Below, in pieces: positions 10,786 through 22,144 of a DNA stretch of 64,000 nucleotides. How positions within the stretch are numbered: position 1 is the first letter of the stretch; the number at the start of each line of letters is the position of its first letter. Location of the stretch: NCBI GenBank assembly GCA_035771165.1, contig JAWNZC010000280.1, forward strand, positions 696,001-760,000. Direction: 5' to 3'. The position numbers were made by a program, and so were the translations under genes. The notes under the pieces are model-generated. The model had not been told where the DNA came from and made no database searches. It saw only the letters and a list, made by a program, of their open reading frames with translations. This DNA is from Paragorgia papillata. Its lineage: Eukaryota; Cnidaria; Anthozoa; Scleralcyonacea; Coralliidae.

Positions 10786-11505
10786 ACCTTCTCTTCTCTT
10801 CTCTTCTCTTCTCTTCTCTTCTCTTCTCTTCTCTTCTCTTCTCTTCTCTTCTCTTCTCTTCTCTTCTCTTCTCTTCTCTTCTCTTCTCTTCTCTTCTCTT
10901 CTCTTCTCTTCTCTTCTCTTCTCTTCTCTTCTCTTCTCTTCTCTTCTCTTCTCTTCCCTTCCCTTCCCTTCCCTTCTCATCTCATCTCGCCTCACCTCAC
11001 CTTACCTGATCTCATCTTATCTCACCTCACCTTACCTTATCTTATCTTATTTTATCTCTTATCTTACCTTATCTCATCTCATCTCACCTCACCTCATCTC
11101 ATCTTATCCCTCTTATCTCTTATCTCTTATCTCTTATCTCTTATCTCTTATCTCTTATGTTATCGCTTACCTTACCTTACCTTATCTCACCTCGCCTCAT
11201 CTCATCTTATCCCATCTTATCTCTTATATCTTATGTTATCTCTTATCTTTCTTATCTCTTATCTTATCTCTTATCTTATATCTCCTCTCCTCTCCTCTTC
11301 TCTTCTCTTCTCTTCTCCTCTCCTCTCTTCTCTTCTCTTCTCTTCTCCTCTCCTCTCCTCTCTTCTCTTCTCTTCTCCTCTCCTCTCCTCTCCTCTCTTC
11401 TCTTCTCTTCTCCTCTCTTCTCTTCTCTTCTCTTCTCTTCTCTTCTCTTCTCTTCTCTTCTCTTCTCTTCTCTTCTCTTCTCTTCTCTTCTCTTCTCTTA
11501 CGTTA
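10786..11505. repeat. ~720-bp polypyrimidine tract, (CTTCT)n and variants
   Basis: Nearly pure pyrimidine on the plus strand: long (CTTCT)n at 10,790-10,960, a variable CTTAT/CTCAT/CACCT zone to about 11,280, then CTCCT/CTTCT to 11,500. Apparent proteins (poly Ser-Leu-Phe, poly Arg-Glu) are composition artefacts. It probably grew from the LINE 3' tail. Confidence 0.9.
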
Positions 11506-11507
11506 TG

Positions 11508-11637
11508 TTTAACAGGAATATTAAAGACCAGCATAGAATACGAAACAATGGCAAAGTATTAAAACTTTAGTGGCATATTTTAATACTATGCCATTGTTTC
11601 GTATTCTACAGTATGCTGGGCTTTAATATCCCTGTTA
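11508..11637. repeat. 130-bp foldback
   Basis: TTAACAGGAATATTAAAG, CAGCATA and GAATACGAAACAATGGCA are mirrored as TGCCATTGTTTCGTATTC, TATGCTG and CTTTAATATCCCTGTTAA with a short central loop. It abuts the polypyrimidine tract directly. Confidence 0.7.
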
Positions 11638-11739
11638 AAATATCACAATACAGTATATTCAGATATTGTACTTGAATCATTAAATCTTTGAGTTTGGACG
11701 TCACAATTTGATTAGATTTTATTAACTTTACCATATAAG

Positions 11740-12110
11740 AAGAAGATCGAAAGCCCTGTTTATCTTGAAACATGATGGCGCAATATACAACATTATTTCC
11801 TCACAAATAATCGTCCAATCAAATGTCTACATTAGCATCACGTGCCAGCCCAATATTTTACGATGTAGGACAACTACATATTGGGCAGCAACCTTTAGAC
11901 AAGTGCACAAGGTATATTTACTTGTCAATCGCACGATTATTTGTTCGGTATAATAAAACACCTATTGGATTCATCTTCGACCAATATGGAAAATATTTAA
12001 GTCTCGAGTTTTAATATTAGGCTCAACCTTCGGTCTCGCCCAATATTGAATTCTCGACTTAAATATTTTGCCATGTTGGGCTTAGATGAATCCAATAAGT
12101 TATAATACAA
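11740..12110. repeat. Repeat with CCCAATATT and CCAATA...TATTGG motifs
   Basis: Inverted motifs (GCCCAATATT / ATATTGGGC, TTGGATTCATCTTCG / CTTAGATGAATCCAAT, AAATATTTAAGTC / GACTTAAATATTT) show an internally palindromic, non-coding repeat. Boundaries and family are unclear. Confidence 0.45.
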
Positions 12111-12231
12111 TACATCGTTAATAAAGGCTTATTAACCGAGTTCGAGGTCCGTACGGGAAAGTATTTGCCTGAGGTTTTCGTGCAGACCGAGCGACGAAGG
12201 AGCGAGGTTTGTGCGAGAGAAACCGAGAAGC

Positions 12232-13331
12232 CTTTTATTATATGGCTTTTGGTTTGTTTTCTTATCTGTTTTTAGTTCTACGTTTGTCTTGATCAGGTGT
12301 CGCTGTTCACTTTAGTTCTTAGTTCTTACTTTTGAGCTTGTTCGTTTCGCTTCATGTTTACACCTGTTAGGCTTTTATTTTTCGCGCTTTTAAATAAGAA
12401 GTTTTTATAAAAAGAAACACTAATGTTTTCAGGACGTACTATTGTTCAAAATTTTCCAACGAGTATATCTAATTCGCTTTTATTTTCATTCAATTCAACT
12501 CAGCAGTGTTTCCACAATGAAATGTCGAAATTTCCTTTCCCGGTCTAAAAAATTCCTTTAATTTCCTTGAAACAAGAATGTAATTTCCTTGAAATTTCCT
12601 TCAAATTCCTTGATTAACAGAAGGTAATTTTTTATATTATTGTCGTGTTTTAGTCTGCCAAGTCTCAAAACTCCATCAGATTTTAGTATTTTACATCATA
12701 ATTATATTTTAGTATCATAACAATCGCAAGCTTAAAGTTATTAAACACAACTAGCAATGTATTCTGGGAAGGTGTTAGGCTGCTAGGCTCAGGCCCTGGG
12801 ATCGCGCAACGTCACAACATTTCTTCAAACTTTCTGATTTTTAATTTTTCCTACCTGAGCACTTTTCTTTTCTTTATTTATTTTAACCAGTTCAGAAACA
12901 GTGAAGTGCAAGTTAAACATTCATAAATCTTAAAATGAATCTTAAACAGTAGTTACAGTACACTAGTACACTACCTGTGACAGTGTGACTAACAGTACAG
13001 TTAGTACACCATGTCACCATAACTGCATATCATAGTCATGCATAAAATAAACTAAGTAATTAAAAGTAAACGTCAGATAGAATTCCTTGAATTTTCCTTC
13101 ATCCTAAAAAATTCCTTTTTACAGTCAAATTTCCTTGGAATAGGAAATTTCGGAAAGTGGAAACCCTGCAACTCAGTAATTTTCCCGCCAAAACTTGCAG
13201 GTCATTAAAAAGGACGTAATGCCCTCTCACAGTGCCGAGGGCATTACGGCTTTTTCCGGACCTCTCAGCAACGAATCAGCGTGCGCCGTTTGGCATAATG
13301 ACCCGAAAACAAGCCCAGCCATATAATAAAA
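12232..13331. mobile_element. ~1.1-kb TIR-like element (TTTATTATATGGCT ends)
   Basis: TTTTATTATATGGCT at about 12,232 recurs inverted as AGCCATATAATAAAA at about 13,317-13,331. No transposase. The interior holds repeated TTCCTTGAAATTTCC-like motifs and a GGACGTAATGCCCTC / GAGGGCATTACGGC hairpin at 13,211-13,250. Confidence 0.5.
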
Positions 13332-13427
13332 ACAAGTATTGGTGAGTATAAATGTAGTGTATGTGCACGGTTAGACGGTGGACATTCGTCAAACTCAAGT
13401 ACTCGGTAAATGTTTCTTATTTTCTGA

Positions 13428-13506
13428 GCCTCAATAGCTCAGTGGTTAGAGCGTCTAGTAACTGGTCTTTATTAGAAGGTTGCAGGTTCGATTCCTGCTT
13501 GGGGCT
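13428..13506 (+). tRNA. tRNA-like sequence, probably pseudogene or SINE head
   Basis: A cloverleaf-like 79-nt sequence. GCCTCAA pairs with TTGGGGC (one G-U); D-arm GCTCAGTGGTTAGAGC; T-arm GCAGGTTCGATTCCTGC. Both internal promoter boxes are good: box A TAGCTCAGTGG, box B GGTTCGATTCC. The anticodon arm is odd: TCTAGTAA pairs with TTATTAGA, making an 8-bp stem around CTGGTCT, three pairs longer than normal. Read literally the anticodon would be GGT (Thr), unusual in eukaryotes. I favour a tRNA pseudogene or tRNA-derived repeat. No T-run terminator follows directly. Confidence 0.4.
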
Positions 13507-13509
13507 TAG

Positions 13510-15130
13510 AAACATTTTAGGAGTGTTTGAAGTTGACCAACGGTCAAAAGGATGTGATTTTGAGGGGTTTTTGCAAATCGTTTTGGAAATTGAACTTCTT
13601 CTACATGTAGTTTGGAAATAACTTGTCAAAGATAATGTAAATATTATTTTTTAAACTATTTTAACGATTGTGATTGTATGCATGTTGTGATTAACATTTG
13701 TTGTAGCACGTGAAGAGTTGATAACTGCATATGCAATAACATGGAACAAAAGGAAACAAGACGCCTGGTCAGGCGTTCACTTGGGCTACTGCAAATATAG
13801 TATGTGAAGGTGTTTTGGGTAAAAGGTACTGAAGTGTTATCGAAGCTGCAATCATATACATACGCAGGTTGTCACATGCAGTGCTAAGATCTAAAGTCTA
13901 TTAAACAGCGATCTTAATTTTTTGAAATTTGGACCTCTGAAATGGCATTTCCTGCATTCTGACGGTACTTTGAAGAAAGATTTAAAAGTTTTAAATCGTG
14001 TTTTCAATAGCGCATTTTATCAAACCTGGAAGGTGTCAAATAAATTTAGGGATAAAGTGGACGTTTTATTATACAAATACATTTAAAATTATAGAAAATA
14101 ATGGGGGAAAATCCAATAAATCGAATCTTAGGTAGCTGCTACGTATGCACCCCCGCCGACGTATTCAAAATGCAGCATTTCCATTATTAAAAAATAAAAA
14201 TGACTTCAAAGCGATATACTTGCTGTTTTAATACTTGCCGAAATCAGTTGGGATTTTGGATAATTGAGTAATTGGCACCCCCCCCCCTGCACCCCCTTGG
14301 CCAAGGGCCAGGTAATGATTGCCATTTCGGAACATATATTAATATGTTTTGTGGCCCGTTCTTTTTGTCATCGGTGGTTAGAACGTAAGAATAATATATT
14401 TACTCGGGCTACCTGTGGTAGCCGAGTCTAGGTTTCGGCTCCGTTTGCTTTCTTCGCCACACAAAACTGCAAAATTGCGCAATACCTCCCATATATCATA
14501 TATGGAGCCTACACTTCGAGTGTTCCATCACTTCGAAAATTCATCGACAGTCATGTTCCTTCGTTCCTATTCTGTGGAACTTTGTATCAAGCACATCACT
14601 GATCAACCATATAAGCAATTTATTTGGAAAACCTATCAACAATTTCGTCAAAGGCAAAGCTAGCCGAAGCTGTTGCATCCAAGTGGCAACCGAACCGACA
14701 ACGATATACAGTATATTTTTCTCATGGCTAAACAAAAAATATTTTACAATACCGCCGGTACAGAGATGAGGATCAAAACGCTAACATTCTGGATCTTTAT
14801 ATTGGCACTGTATACACTTTCTCATGCTTTTGGTCGAGCAATTGCGATGTTCATAGGTTTTCCACATGGCTTCAGCAATACTAACAGTTGTTAAATGATC
14901 TGGTTCACGACTGTCTGTGAATTGGTCTGAACTCTGAGGACCTGTAATTCTGTAAACCTCGCGCGTTATAGAGACCTCTGCACTTTCCAGTAGCCCAAGA
15001 GAACACCTGACCCAGGTGTCTTGTTGTATATACAATACCCTGGTTGCTATGGGTGTTTTCATTGGTGGTTCCCCATGATCTATTAGAGGACAGACACATG
15101 GATCACGTCAGCTGACTTGCTTTTTTCTTT
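13510..15130. other. Non-coding stretch, no gene recognised
   Basis: AT-rich sequence with short chance frames. A C-rich run lies at about 14,279-14,296. Nothing resembles a known coding or RNA gene. Confidence 0.5.
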
Positions 15131-15164
15131 CTTCATGCCCCAAAATCCGACAAGAGTTTGTCTG

Positions 15165-15485
15165 TTCAGTTATACATGCACGGAAGACGTGGTAAGAACA
15201 TCAGTGAGGCACTCGACTGCGTCTCGTGGGCCACTTTTTTGTTCTTACCACGTTTTGACGTCATCTGTGCATCTATAACTGAACGGACAACGGCAAAAGG
15301 GAATCTATTTGTTAAATATAGAGCGTTTTCACTCACGTGATCGGTGACCCCATGGGGGGTGGTGAAACAATACGAAATATTTGAATAAGAAGGAGCTAAT
15401 TCCCATACCGTACACCAATATGGCTGCCATTTCATTGTTTTGGTACAGCAATATGGCCGCCGTGACGTCAGATGAAAACGATCTA
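15165..15485. mobile_element. Two adjacent foldback MITEs
   Basis: The first (about 15,165-15,292) pairs TCAGTTATACATGCAC and CGTGGTAAGAAC with GTTCTTACCACG and GTGCATCTATAACTGA. The second (about 15,318-15,485) has ends GAGCGTTTTCACTCACGTGA and an inverted TGACGTCAGATGAAAACGAT, with CAATATGGC motifs inside. Neither encodes protein. Confidence 0.6.
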
Positions 15486-15621
15486 TACTAGAAATTACTA
15501 TCGCAAGTGAAATGCTGCCTCAAAAGGGATTATTATATTTTAAATATAAGTTTCTTTTCCGAGTGAGCTATGTATTCTGCTATGTATGTATATATATGTA
15601 TATATTTAATTAAACTTGTTC

Positions 15622-16391
15622 TTAAGTTGTTGTAGTTTTTGTTGTACAAGCTGTGTCAGGGCCTTTTTAACATATAAGCTGGGGGGGGGGGGCATTAACC
15701 CCCTTGTGCCCCCCCCCACGAATCAATTTTTGCCCCCCCCCCCAGGAAAAGTCCCTTTTTCTTAAATTTAATGCAAACAAATAAGCAAGGAATAAAACAT
15801 AAACAAATGGAAAGTAAGTTTTAGGCCTTAATTAACAACTTAGATTTATATATAAACGAAAAAGCCTGCCTCAGAAACAGTAAACAAATATTTTGGCCAC
15901 GAAGGTCCCTTGAAAATGCCCCTCCACGGGAAAATCCTTATGTGGTGACGAAAAATCTTTTTATAGTTCCTCCCAAAATTTTCCATATTATACTTGAAAG
16001 TGAACATGCTGATGAGTTCTGACACAAAGCGAAACAGTCAGAAATGTATTGTATTTTAACTAGTTTTTATGACATTTTATGACTTTCAGTGTTCTTAAAA
16101 ATCACCCCTCAGAACGCAGGAAATGGCATTTGACTCTAAATTTCAAACATTTCCGGGGGGGCATGCCCCCGGACCCCCTACAAGAGTCCCTTTTTGGGAA
16201 CTCCCCCCCCCCACGGGAAAATCCTTAAAAAAGGCCCTGAGCTGTGTTGAGTTGCCAATGGTTAGAAAAACTCAGAGCTCATGCAGTCAGTACTTGAACC
16301 TGACTTGAGTCCTGACCGCATGGAGCTCAGAGTTTTTCTGAACATTAACAACTCAACACAACATGTGCAGTAAAAACTACAACAACTTACT
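15622..16391. mobile_element. ~770-bp TIR element with internal hairpin and C/G runs
   Basis: AGTTGTTGTAGTTTTTGTTG at about 15,622 pairs with the inverted CAGTAAAAACTACAACAACT at about 16,362-16,388. A nested palindrome at about 16,240-16,358 repeats TGTTGAGTTG, AGAAAAACTCAGAGCTCATG and their complements. Long C and G runs occur inside. Non-autonomous. Confidence 0.55.
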
Positions 16392-16734
16392 AACATCAAG
16401 CTGTAATTTACCAAACCAACTAACAACATGGGTTCTTCTTCATTTTGAATTGTGCTTATGACAAATTTAACTGTATTTCGTTCATTTAAAGCACTCGATA
16501 GTACAACCTTAGAATTGGACGAGATGCTTCGTGGAGTAAATCGTTGCCAGGAATGATGTTGATGCTGTGCAATGGAAGAATGATGTTCAAACTGTGGCAA
16601 AAGGTTAATATATCTATGGATAAAAATTAAAATAACACCAAAAAGTGTTTTCTCTCATTGGTACAACGTGCTACTAAGCACTTCAACAAAGGTCTTATCT
16701 AATCGAGACAGAGATTCCAGGCGGAAAACGTAAT

Positions 16735-16990
16735 TTAGTTAAAAATACCAAAGCCCAGACAATTACTTTGAAAAAGCCCATAACATTGAAGAAATGGTAA
16801 AAATGAAAATATTTATTGAACTAACGTTTCATCACTACATCTTCAGAGTGATTAAATTATTATAATTTCACTCTGAAGATGTTGCATGTAGCGACGAAAC
16901 GTTAGTTCAATAAATATTTTCATTTTTACCATTTCTTCAATGTTATGGGCTTTTTCAAAGTAATTGTCTGGGCTTTGATATTTTTAATTA
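16735..16990. mobile_element. 256-bp foldback element
   Basis: Arms of about 120 bp are almost perfectly complementary: CAAAGCCCAGACAATTACTT, AAAAAGCCCATAACATTG and GAACTAACGTTTC each recur inverted, leaving a central loop of fewer than 20 bp. No coding potential. Confidence 0.8.
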
Positions 16991-17037
16991 AGGTATTATC
17001 TGTGTTGTGTGAATGTTGTATTTAAGACTATAATTCT

Positions 17038-17150
17038 TAGGCCTGCGCTAAACGTCACACAATAGACGAATTGAATTCAGACGAAGTTAATTTGAATTAA
17101 ACTCGTCTGAATTAAACTCGTCTATTGTGCGACGTTTAGCGCAGGCCTTT
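17038..17150. mobile_element. 113-bp foldback MITE
   Basis: AGGCCTGCGCTAAACGTC, then ACAATAGACGA, is mirrored by TCGTCTATTGT and GACGTTTAGCGCAGGCCT. The short interior repeats AATTCAGACGA in both orientations. Confidence 0.75.
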
Positions 17151-17418
17151 AGCTTATTATATACTTGCCTGTTTTATTGCTTTTAAAATTGGAAAGTCAT
17201 TCATCTTCCAGCATTAGCGATGAAGAAGAGGTCTACTTGCTTACTGCCGAATTAAATTCCAGTACATGCCAATTACCAACCTTGGTGGAGACGGCTGATG
17301 TAACTTTTGTAAAAGAATACTTTAATGTTCTTAGTAAGAAAGCCATAAGGAAACCAGACACAGTGCTAAAAAGCGGTGCCCTGTGGCATTCAAAACATCC
17401 AGTGGCGTAGCCAAGAGG

Positions 17419-17536
17419 GTGGGGGGGGGGGGGGGGGCGAAGGGGCGGGCGGTCACCCCCCCAAATGGTCGCCAAGACCGTTCTCGTGAAAAGTTTAAAT
17501 CCGTGGAGAAACTTGTAGGGGGGGGGGGGGGGGGGT
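17419..17536. repeat. Two long poly-G runs flanking a dispersed repeat fragment
   Basis: Runs of about 17 G lie at 17,421 and 17,519, separated by about 85 bp (AGGGGCGGGCGGTCACCCCC..., ATGGTCGCCAAGACCGTTCT). The upstream phrase GTGGCGTAGCCAAGAGGGTG recurs inverted near 18,425-18,442, so this is probably one repeat split by the hAT element below. Confidence 0.5.
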
Positions 17537-17560
17537 ACAGTTGTTTTAAGTCCAAGTGAG

Positions 17561-18088
17561 TAGAGATGAGCCGATTAATCGGCTTTGCAAGCATGCCCTT
17601 ATGTTTGGTGGCAACTGGCAAGCAAAGAAACTTGTTTATCCCAACTTGTTTAAAGTTGTGCTGAAGTATCTGAGCCTCCCAATTCAAGTGTTTATTCAGA
17701 GCGTGTGTTTAGCGAGGCAGGGAACATTTCTACGGACAAACGAAACAGGCTAGCACCACATAAAGCGGATATTTTGTTTTTACATCACAATTTCCCAAAT
17801 ACTAATAGCGTAGCGCATACCGATTTATAAAACTGGAAGTCGGACAAACAAAACGAAATTGATTCTCAAAACACGCAAAACTAATCATCATGAAACATTT
17901 CTGTTATATTTCACAAATCGTCTGGCAATTTAGCAATCCCTACAACATTACGAAACTGCGCAGGGACTGGTAACCAACAACGTAGCACTAATCGGCATAT
18001 GCCGATTAATCGGCTGATTACTTGTATTAATCGGCCACCAAATAATCGGCTTCAGTAATCGACAATTTTCGTAATCGGCTCATCTCTA
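17561..18088. mobile_element. 528-bp hAT element with 8-bp target duplication
   Basis: TAGAGATGAGCCGATTAATC at the left end pairs with the inverted TAATCGGCTCATCTCTA at the right end. CAAGTGAG flanks both sides (17553-17560 and 18089-18096). The 8-bp duplication and short TIR are classic for hAT transposons. The interior keeps only the 3' tip of a transposase gene, so this is an internally deleted, non-autonomous copy. Confidence 0.88.
17640..17830 (+). pseudogene. hAT transposase dimerisation-domain remnant
   Basis: Reading from about 17,640, one frame encodes PNLFKVVLKYLSLP. After a one-base frame change at about 17,680 another encodes SSVYSERVFSEAGNISTDKR, then NRLAPHKADILFLH and a stop. 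This is the conserved C-terminal hAT dimerisation motif (Y.(S/A)ER.FS.AG......R..L.P). The rest of the transposase is deleted. It lies inside the hAT element. Confidence 0.85.
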
Positions 18089-18430
18089 CAAGTGAGTAGA
18101 TAGTGATGTGTTATATAGATTGCAGGCATGCATATGCTATAAATTACAATACTAAGGGTCTATACAAAATGCCTCCAACCTGTTTTTACATTTACGACTT
18201 GTTTATAAATAAATCTAAAGATATTCTGACGTATTATTCTATGTTCTGGTTTGATTTCAACAAAATTATGTAATTTATGGCTTTCAGATTACTCTTAAAT
18301 ACTTGCCTCAAAATGCAGGAAATAGTGTTTCCGAAACCCTAGAAATCCAAAATTTTCCGGGGGGAGGCAAAATTTTCCGGACCCCCCTAGGTGATTGAGG
18401 TTCTCGCCGACCCCCAAAACCCAAGACCCT

Positions 18431-18670
18431 GGCTACGCCACTGAAAACATTGCGTTAAAAATGTCGCATCAAACGTGGCTACGCCACTGAAAACATCGCG
18501 TTAAAAATGTCGCATCAAACGTGGCTGCTCCACTGAAAACATCGCGTTAAAAATGTCGCATCAAACGTGGCTGCTCCACTGAAAACATCGCGTTAAAAAT
18601 GTCGCATCAAACGTGGCTGCTCCACTGAAAACATCGCGTTAAAAATGTCGCATCAAACGTGCCTGCGCCA
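18431..18670. repeat. 46-bp tandem repeat, 5 copies
   Basis: The unit GGCTACGCCACTGAAAACAT, continuing CGCGTTAAAAATGTCGCATCAAACGT, starts at 18,431, 18,477, 18,523, 18,569 and 18,615 with a partial copy at 18,661. Copies are nearly identical, so the expansion is recent. The unit begins inside the phrase GGCTACGCCACTG that ends the neighbouring dispersed repeat. Confidence 0.9.
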
Positions 18671-18679
18671 CGCAGCGAG

Positions 18680-20020
18680 GCTTTTGCACAATTGCACATT
18701 ATGCTAGCATTATTTTGAGCATTTTGGCAATGGAAAAGCAATGAGAATAATGCTAGCATTCTGGCAAGGAAGTGTATTCATCGAAGAATAATTTGTTAAT
18801 TATTAATAATATACAGAATTATATCTATGTTATCAGATGGTATGTTTTAAAATGTTGAGAGTTTAATACAAAAGTCTTGCACTGGTCAGTAGATTCTTTT
18901 GCAGTTCGGGGGAAGTTCGTTTTTGGATTAAGTCCCACGTTTTAGAGGAAATAATTTATATGAAGTTAGTACTGGTACAGTGTGTACTTCATGAACCATG
19001 CATTCTGCTCCCAGATCCGTGCTCCAAGTCACAGAACAGAGTGCGTCTTGGCAGTGACCAAAAGGATCGCAGGCTATGGGCACGAGCCACGAAATTATGT
19101 AAATAACTGCAACGAAGAGAAGGATGACTCATTTTCAGCTATTCTGTGCTATAGGTAGTACTATGTTATTATGGGAAGTTTACAGTATGACAAAATAGTT
19201 CTAAAGGTACAAGCATGCTATCGATGTAGGGAGGCATGACACTGACAGAAGACCAAGGATCAAGTTTAAAATATGGTTAACCTCCACCATACCCCCCCCC
19301 CCCCCCCACCTTCTCTTCGAGTTGGAAAATTAAATAAATCTCCCTATATTACGGTCGCTCACTCTATTATGCCCCTGCCTTAAATACTGTATACCACTCC
19401 CTGTAATAAGGCACTCCCTTTTGGCTTCAAATCAATAAGTCCCCTCTAGTCTAAACATTCTAATTTCAATATTAAAATTAGAACATTTATAATATGGATT
19501 CACCATTTGTGTACTCATGTACTGCATTTCTAGTTGGTTCATTGCTCTTTTGATTTGAATGTTCATCTTTGTAGCTCGAGAAATGCATGCAAACTTCTTG
19601 GCTTCACTTTCACTTTGTCCTGATGCAAAATCCAAATGATAATGAATAAAGTAGATATCAAAAATTTGTTTTGTTTTAATCACTTTAATACCTGGTAATA
19701 TTAAATTATTATTATTATATAGATGTGAGTGTTTTACTAGAAAATATACAGTGACATATTTTCCATATCTTCACTAGGAATATGATTTTGCATAATTACA
19801 TAAATAACTAAAAACTAAAATTAATATATAAACAAAAAATATTTAGAAATCATCAGTTTCTAGTCTGGATAAGTAAGTACTGCGAAGAACAGTTTCAAAA
19901 TATATTTCAAAAACTCATTAATAATTCATGAGGAAAACACAAAAGAAAATCATGACCGTATCGTGCCTTTATATGTGATAAAGATACCTCCTGATTTACA
20001 TAAACTTTAGCTTTGATTTT
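18680..20020. other. Non-coding stretch, no gene recognised
   Basis: AT-rich sequence without a credible reading frame. A C17 run lies at about 19,293-19,310. Nothing else is supported. Confidence 0.5.
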
Positions 20021-20029
20021 CTCGGCTTA

Positions 20030-20566
20030 GGGGGCGATTAAATGTTGTTTTAACATTTCGATTACATGGCAAGCGGGCTAGCCCGGTTTGCCGGGATCCC
20101 GATTGTCGCAACCGGGCTAGCCGGTTAACCGGGATGAAAATGTCCATGTAATCGTTTCGTCCCGGCAAACCGGGCTGAAAAACTGTTGAACTCGCTTCGA
20201 TACGCGTTCGTTTGCTTGACTGTGTGAATAAATAGTGCTGAAAGGAACTGAAATAGAACATCAACGTTGTTTGTGTGTTTTGTGATCAAAGCGAGATTTA
20301 ATAAATTAATTAGTCTACGTGAAGACGCTTTCCTGGGTTAGCTAAGATTTTAACAATCTTTTTAGTAACGATGGGCTTACAAAATAAATAATAGACTAAT
20401 TAGTGTAAAACTGAAGTAAAACTAACGTAACTCTGCCCTTATTTACTTGATAATTGCGAATTTCGGCCTGAAATCATCCCGGCTTACCGGGCTAGCCCGT
20501 TCCATGTAATCGTTTCGTAAACTCATCCCGGTTAACCGGGCCAGCCCGGTCCATGTAATCGCCCCC
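20030..20566. mobile_element. Harbinger-like non-autonomous element, TTA target duplication, copy 1
   Basis: The ends are GGGGGCGATTA... and ...TAATCGCCCCC with TTA on both sides (20027-20029, 20567-20569). Subterminal blocks repeat CCCGGTTAACCGGG and CGGGCTAGCCCG palindromes and CATGTAATCGTTTCG in both arms. No transposase is encoded. A related sequence without the insert lies at about 51,405-51,524. A second, truncated copy lies at 52,965-53,430. Confidence 0.8.
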
Positions 20567-20569
20567 TTA

Positions 20570-21080
20570 GACAAGGTTATTTTTCAAACTTACTACGCCA
20601 ATGAACTTACCAAGTGGTTCGTTTTTGAAGCCGTTCAATAAACTTGCAGTTCGTGTTTTATCAGATATAATTAAATAAAACTCGGCTTCGCCTCGTGTCT
20701 TTATATCTGATAAAACACGAACTGCGAGTTTATTAAACAGTACATATAACTCAAGTTCACTATAAATGCTTTTTGCTTCAGAATGAAAATTATTCCACAT
20801 CCTACCCTGCGAGCAGAGCCTTCTTTTCCTTATTTCTTTGCTGAGAGAGAGGAAGAAAAGTAGGCTCTGCTGTATTCGTCTCAATCTCGTTCCCAGAGCC
20901 AAATATGCCCGGCCGTGCGGGCAAATCAAATGGCTCTGGGACAATCCATTTGAAATACACGAAAAAGTGTGTATTTTGGGGCATGCGCAGTTGGTATTTT
21001 TGTACCCAGACCCACGAAAACCTTCAGCACGGCCGTTCAATATTCTGCAAAATACATCGACTTGTTGTGGCTGATTCTGG
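20570..21080. repeat. Interspersed repeat with hairpin; carries the unoccupied site of the giant element
   Basis: At 20,640-20,735, TGCAGTTCGTGTTTTATCAG and its complement form a hairpin. From about 20,805 to 20,990 the sequence matches, in reverse complement, the flanks of the 19.8-kb element: GGCTCTGCTCGCA.. and CTGAGAGAGAGGAAGAAAAG match 45,585-45,650, and TGGCTCTGGGACAATCCATT joins the left flank (25,511-25,530) to the right flank (45,360 on) without the element. Confidence 0.75.
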
Positions 21081-21277
21081 AATTTAATAGTAACAAATAG
21101 CAGTAGAAATGTTGTAAGAATATAATCGTGGCTGGTTTGTGATGCGATAAAGTATTACTTGGCAGAAATTTCTGGATAAGAGACTGATAAATGGAAAATA
21201 ATGCACCAGGCGTGATAGTGATCGTCGATCGATGACCAGTTCATGACCTGATGAAACAAAACTTATGAACACGAGAA

Positions 21278-22136
21278 GGGTCCTACTAATTACTGCCCGA
21301 GACTGCCCGGGACTAAGAAATGACCGCCCGAGACTGCCCGGGAGTAAAAAACGGTATATTACTGCCAGAGACGGTATACATCTATATTAGAGGCCTTAAT
21401 TATATAATAAGGTAATGATTTCTTAGGAAAATGTCAATGTGTGTGACCATGTGAACAATCTTTCAGCCACGCATTGTTGTTAGCCACGCATTGTTGTTAT
21501 CCACGCATTGGACACTACAACAAACACATTATTCACACACACGAAGTTTTCCAATTTATTAGTTAAATGGATGTTCAAGTTTCGTTTTTTATTGATTGTA
21601 ACATCGTTCAGCTGATGTTTCGAAGCGTTGAAATAAACCTCGGTTTTCGGGTCTGGCATACTCTGAAAAAGGCACTATTTCAGCACGGGTTTCAAAAATA
21701 GCACTCGGTTTCAAAAATAGAAAAACAAATACATTAATCATTGCCGACTGCGATTAACATTTCAATGGCGCTGTGGGAGACATGAGCTTCGCTCTTGGGC
21801 TATATATATAAATCGAAGGGAAAAAAACTCGTATTTATTCACTATATATAAAAATACATATATATATACGGCAAATCACAAACGGAAGCTTTCAGTCTTA
21901 ACATACAAATTGTCCTAACTTCTAATGGCTAACTGCTGATTTCGAACTGCAGTTTGCGGTGTGCCGTAAATGTGGATCTATTCTTTATTATATAAGGCCT
22001 CTAATATACATGTATACCGTCTCTGGCAGTAATATACCGTCTCAGGCAGTCATTTTTTACTCCCGGGCAGTCATTTCTTACTCCCGGGCAGTCTCGGGCA
22101 GTCCCGGGCAGTCTCGGGCAGTAATTAGTAGGACCG
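21278..22136. mobile_element. 859-bp TIR element with 8-bp target duplication
   Basis: Long TIRs (about 140 bp) begin GGTCCTACTAATTACTGCCC and end with the inverted GGGCAGTAATTAGTAGGACC. CACGAGAA precedes (21270-21277) and follows (22137-22144) the unit. The TIRs contain tandem CCCGGGCAGT/CTCGGGCAGT subrepeats with more copies at the right end. No transposase. An 8-bp duplication fits hAT, P or KDZ-type elements; I cannot choose. Confidence 0.78.
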
Positions 22137-22144
22137 CACGAGAA

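Noticed and set aside
10711..11570. Arg-Glu-rich and Ser-Leu-Phe-rich proteins
   Set aside because: All derive from (CTTCT)n and related repeats.
14415..15435. Several 60-90 residue open frames
   Set aside because: No domain, no codon or splice support, and overlapping on both strands; consistent with chance.
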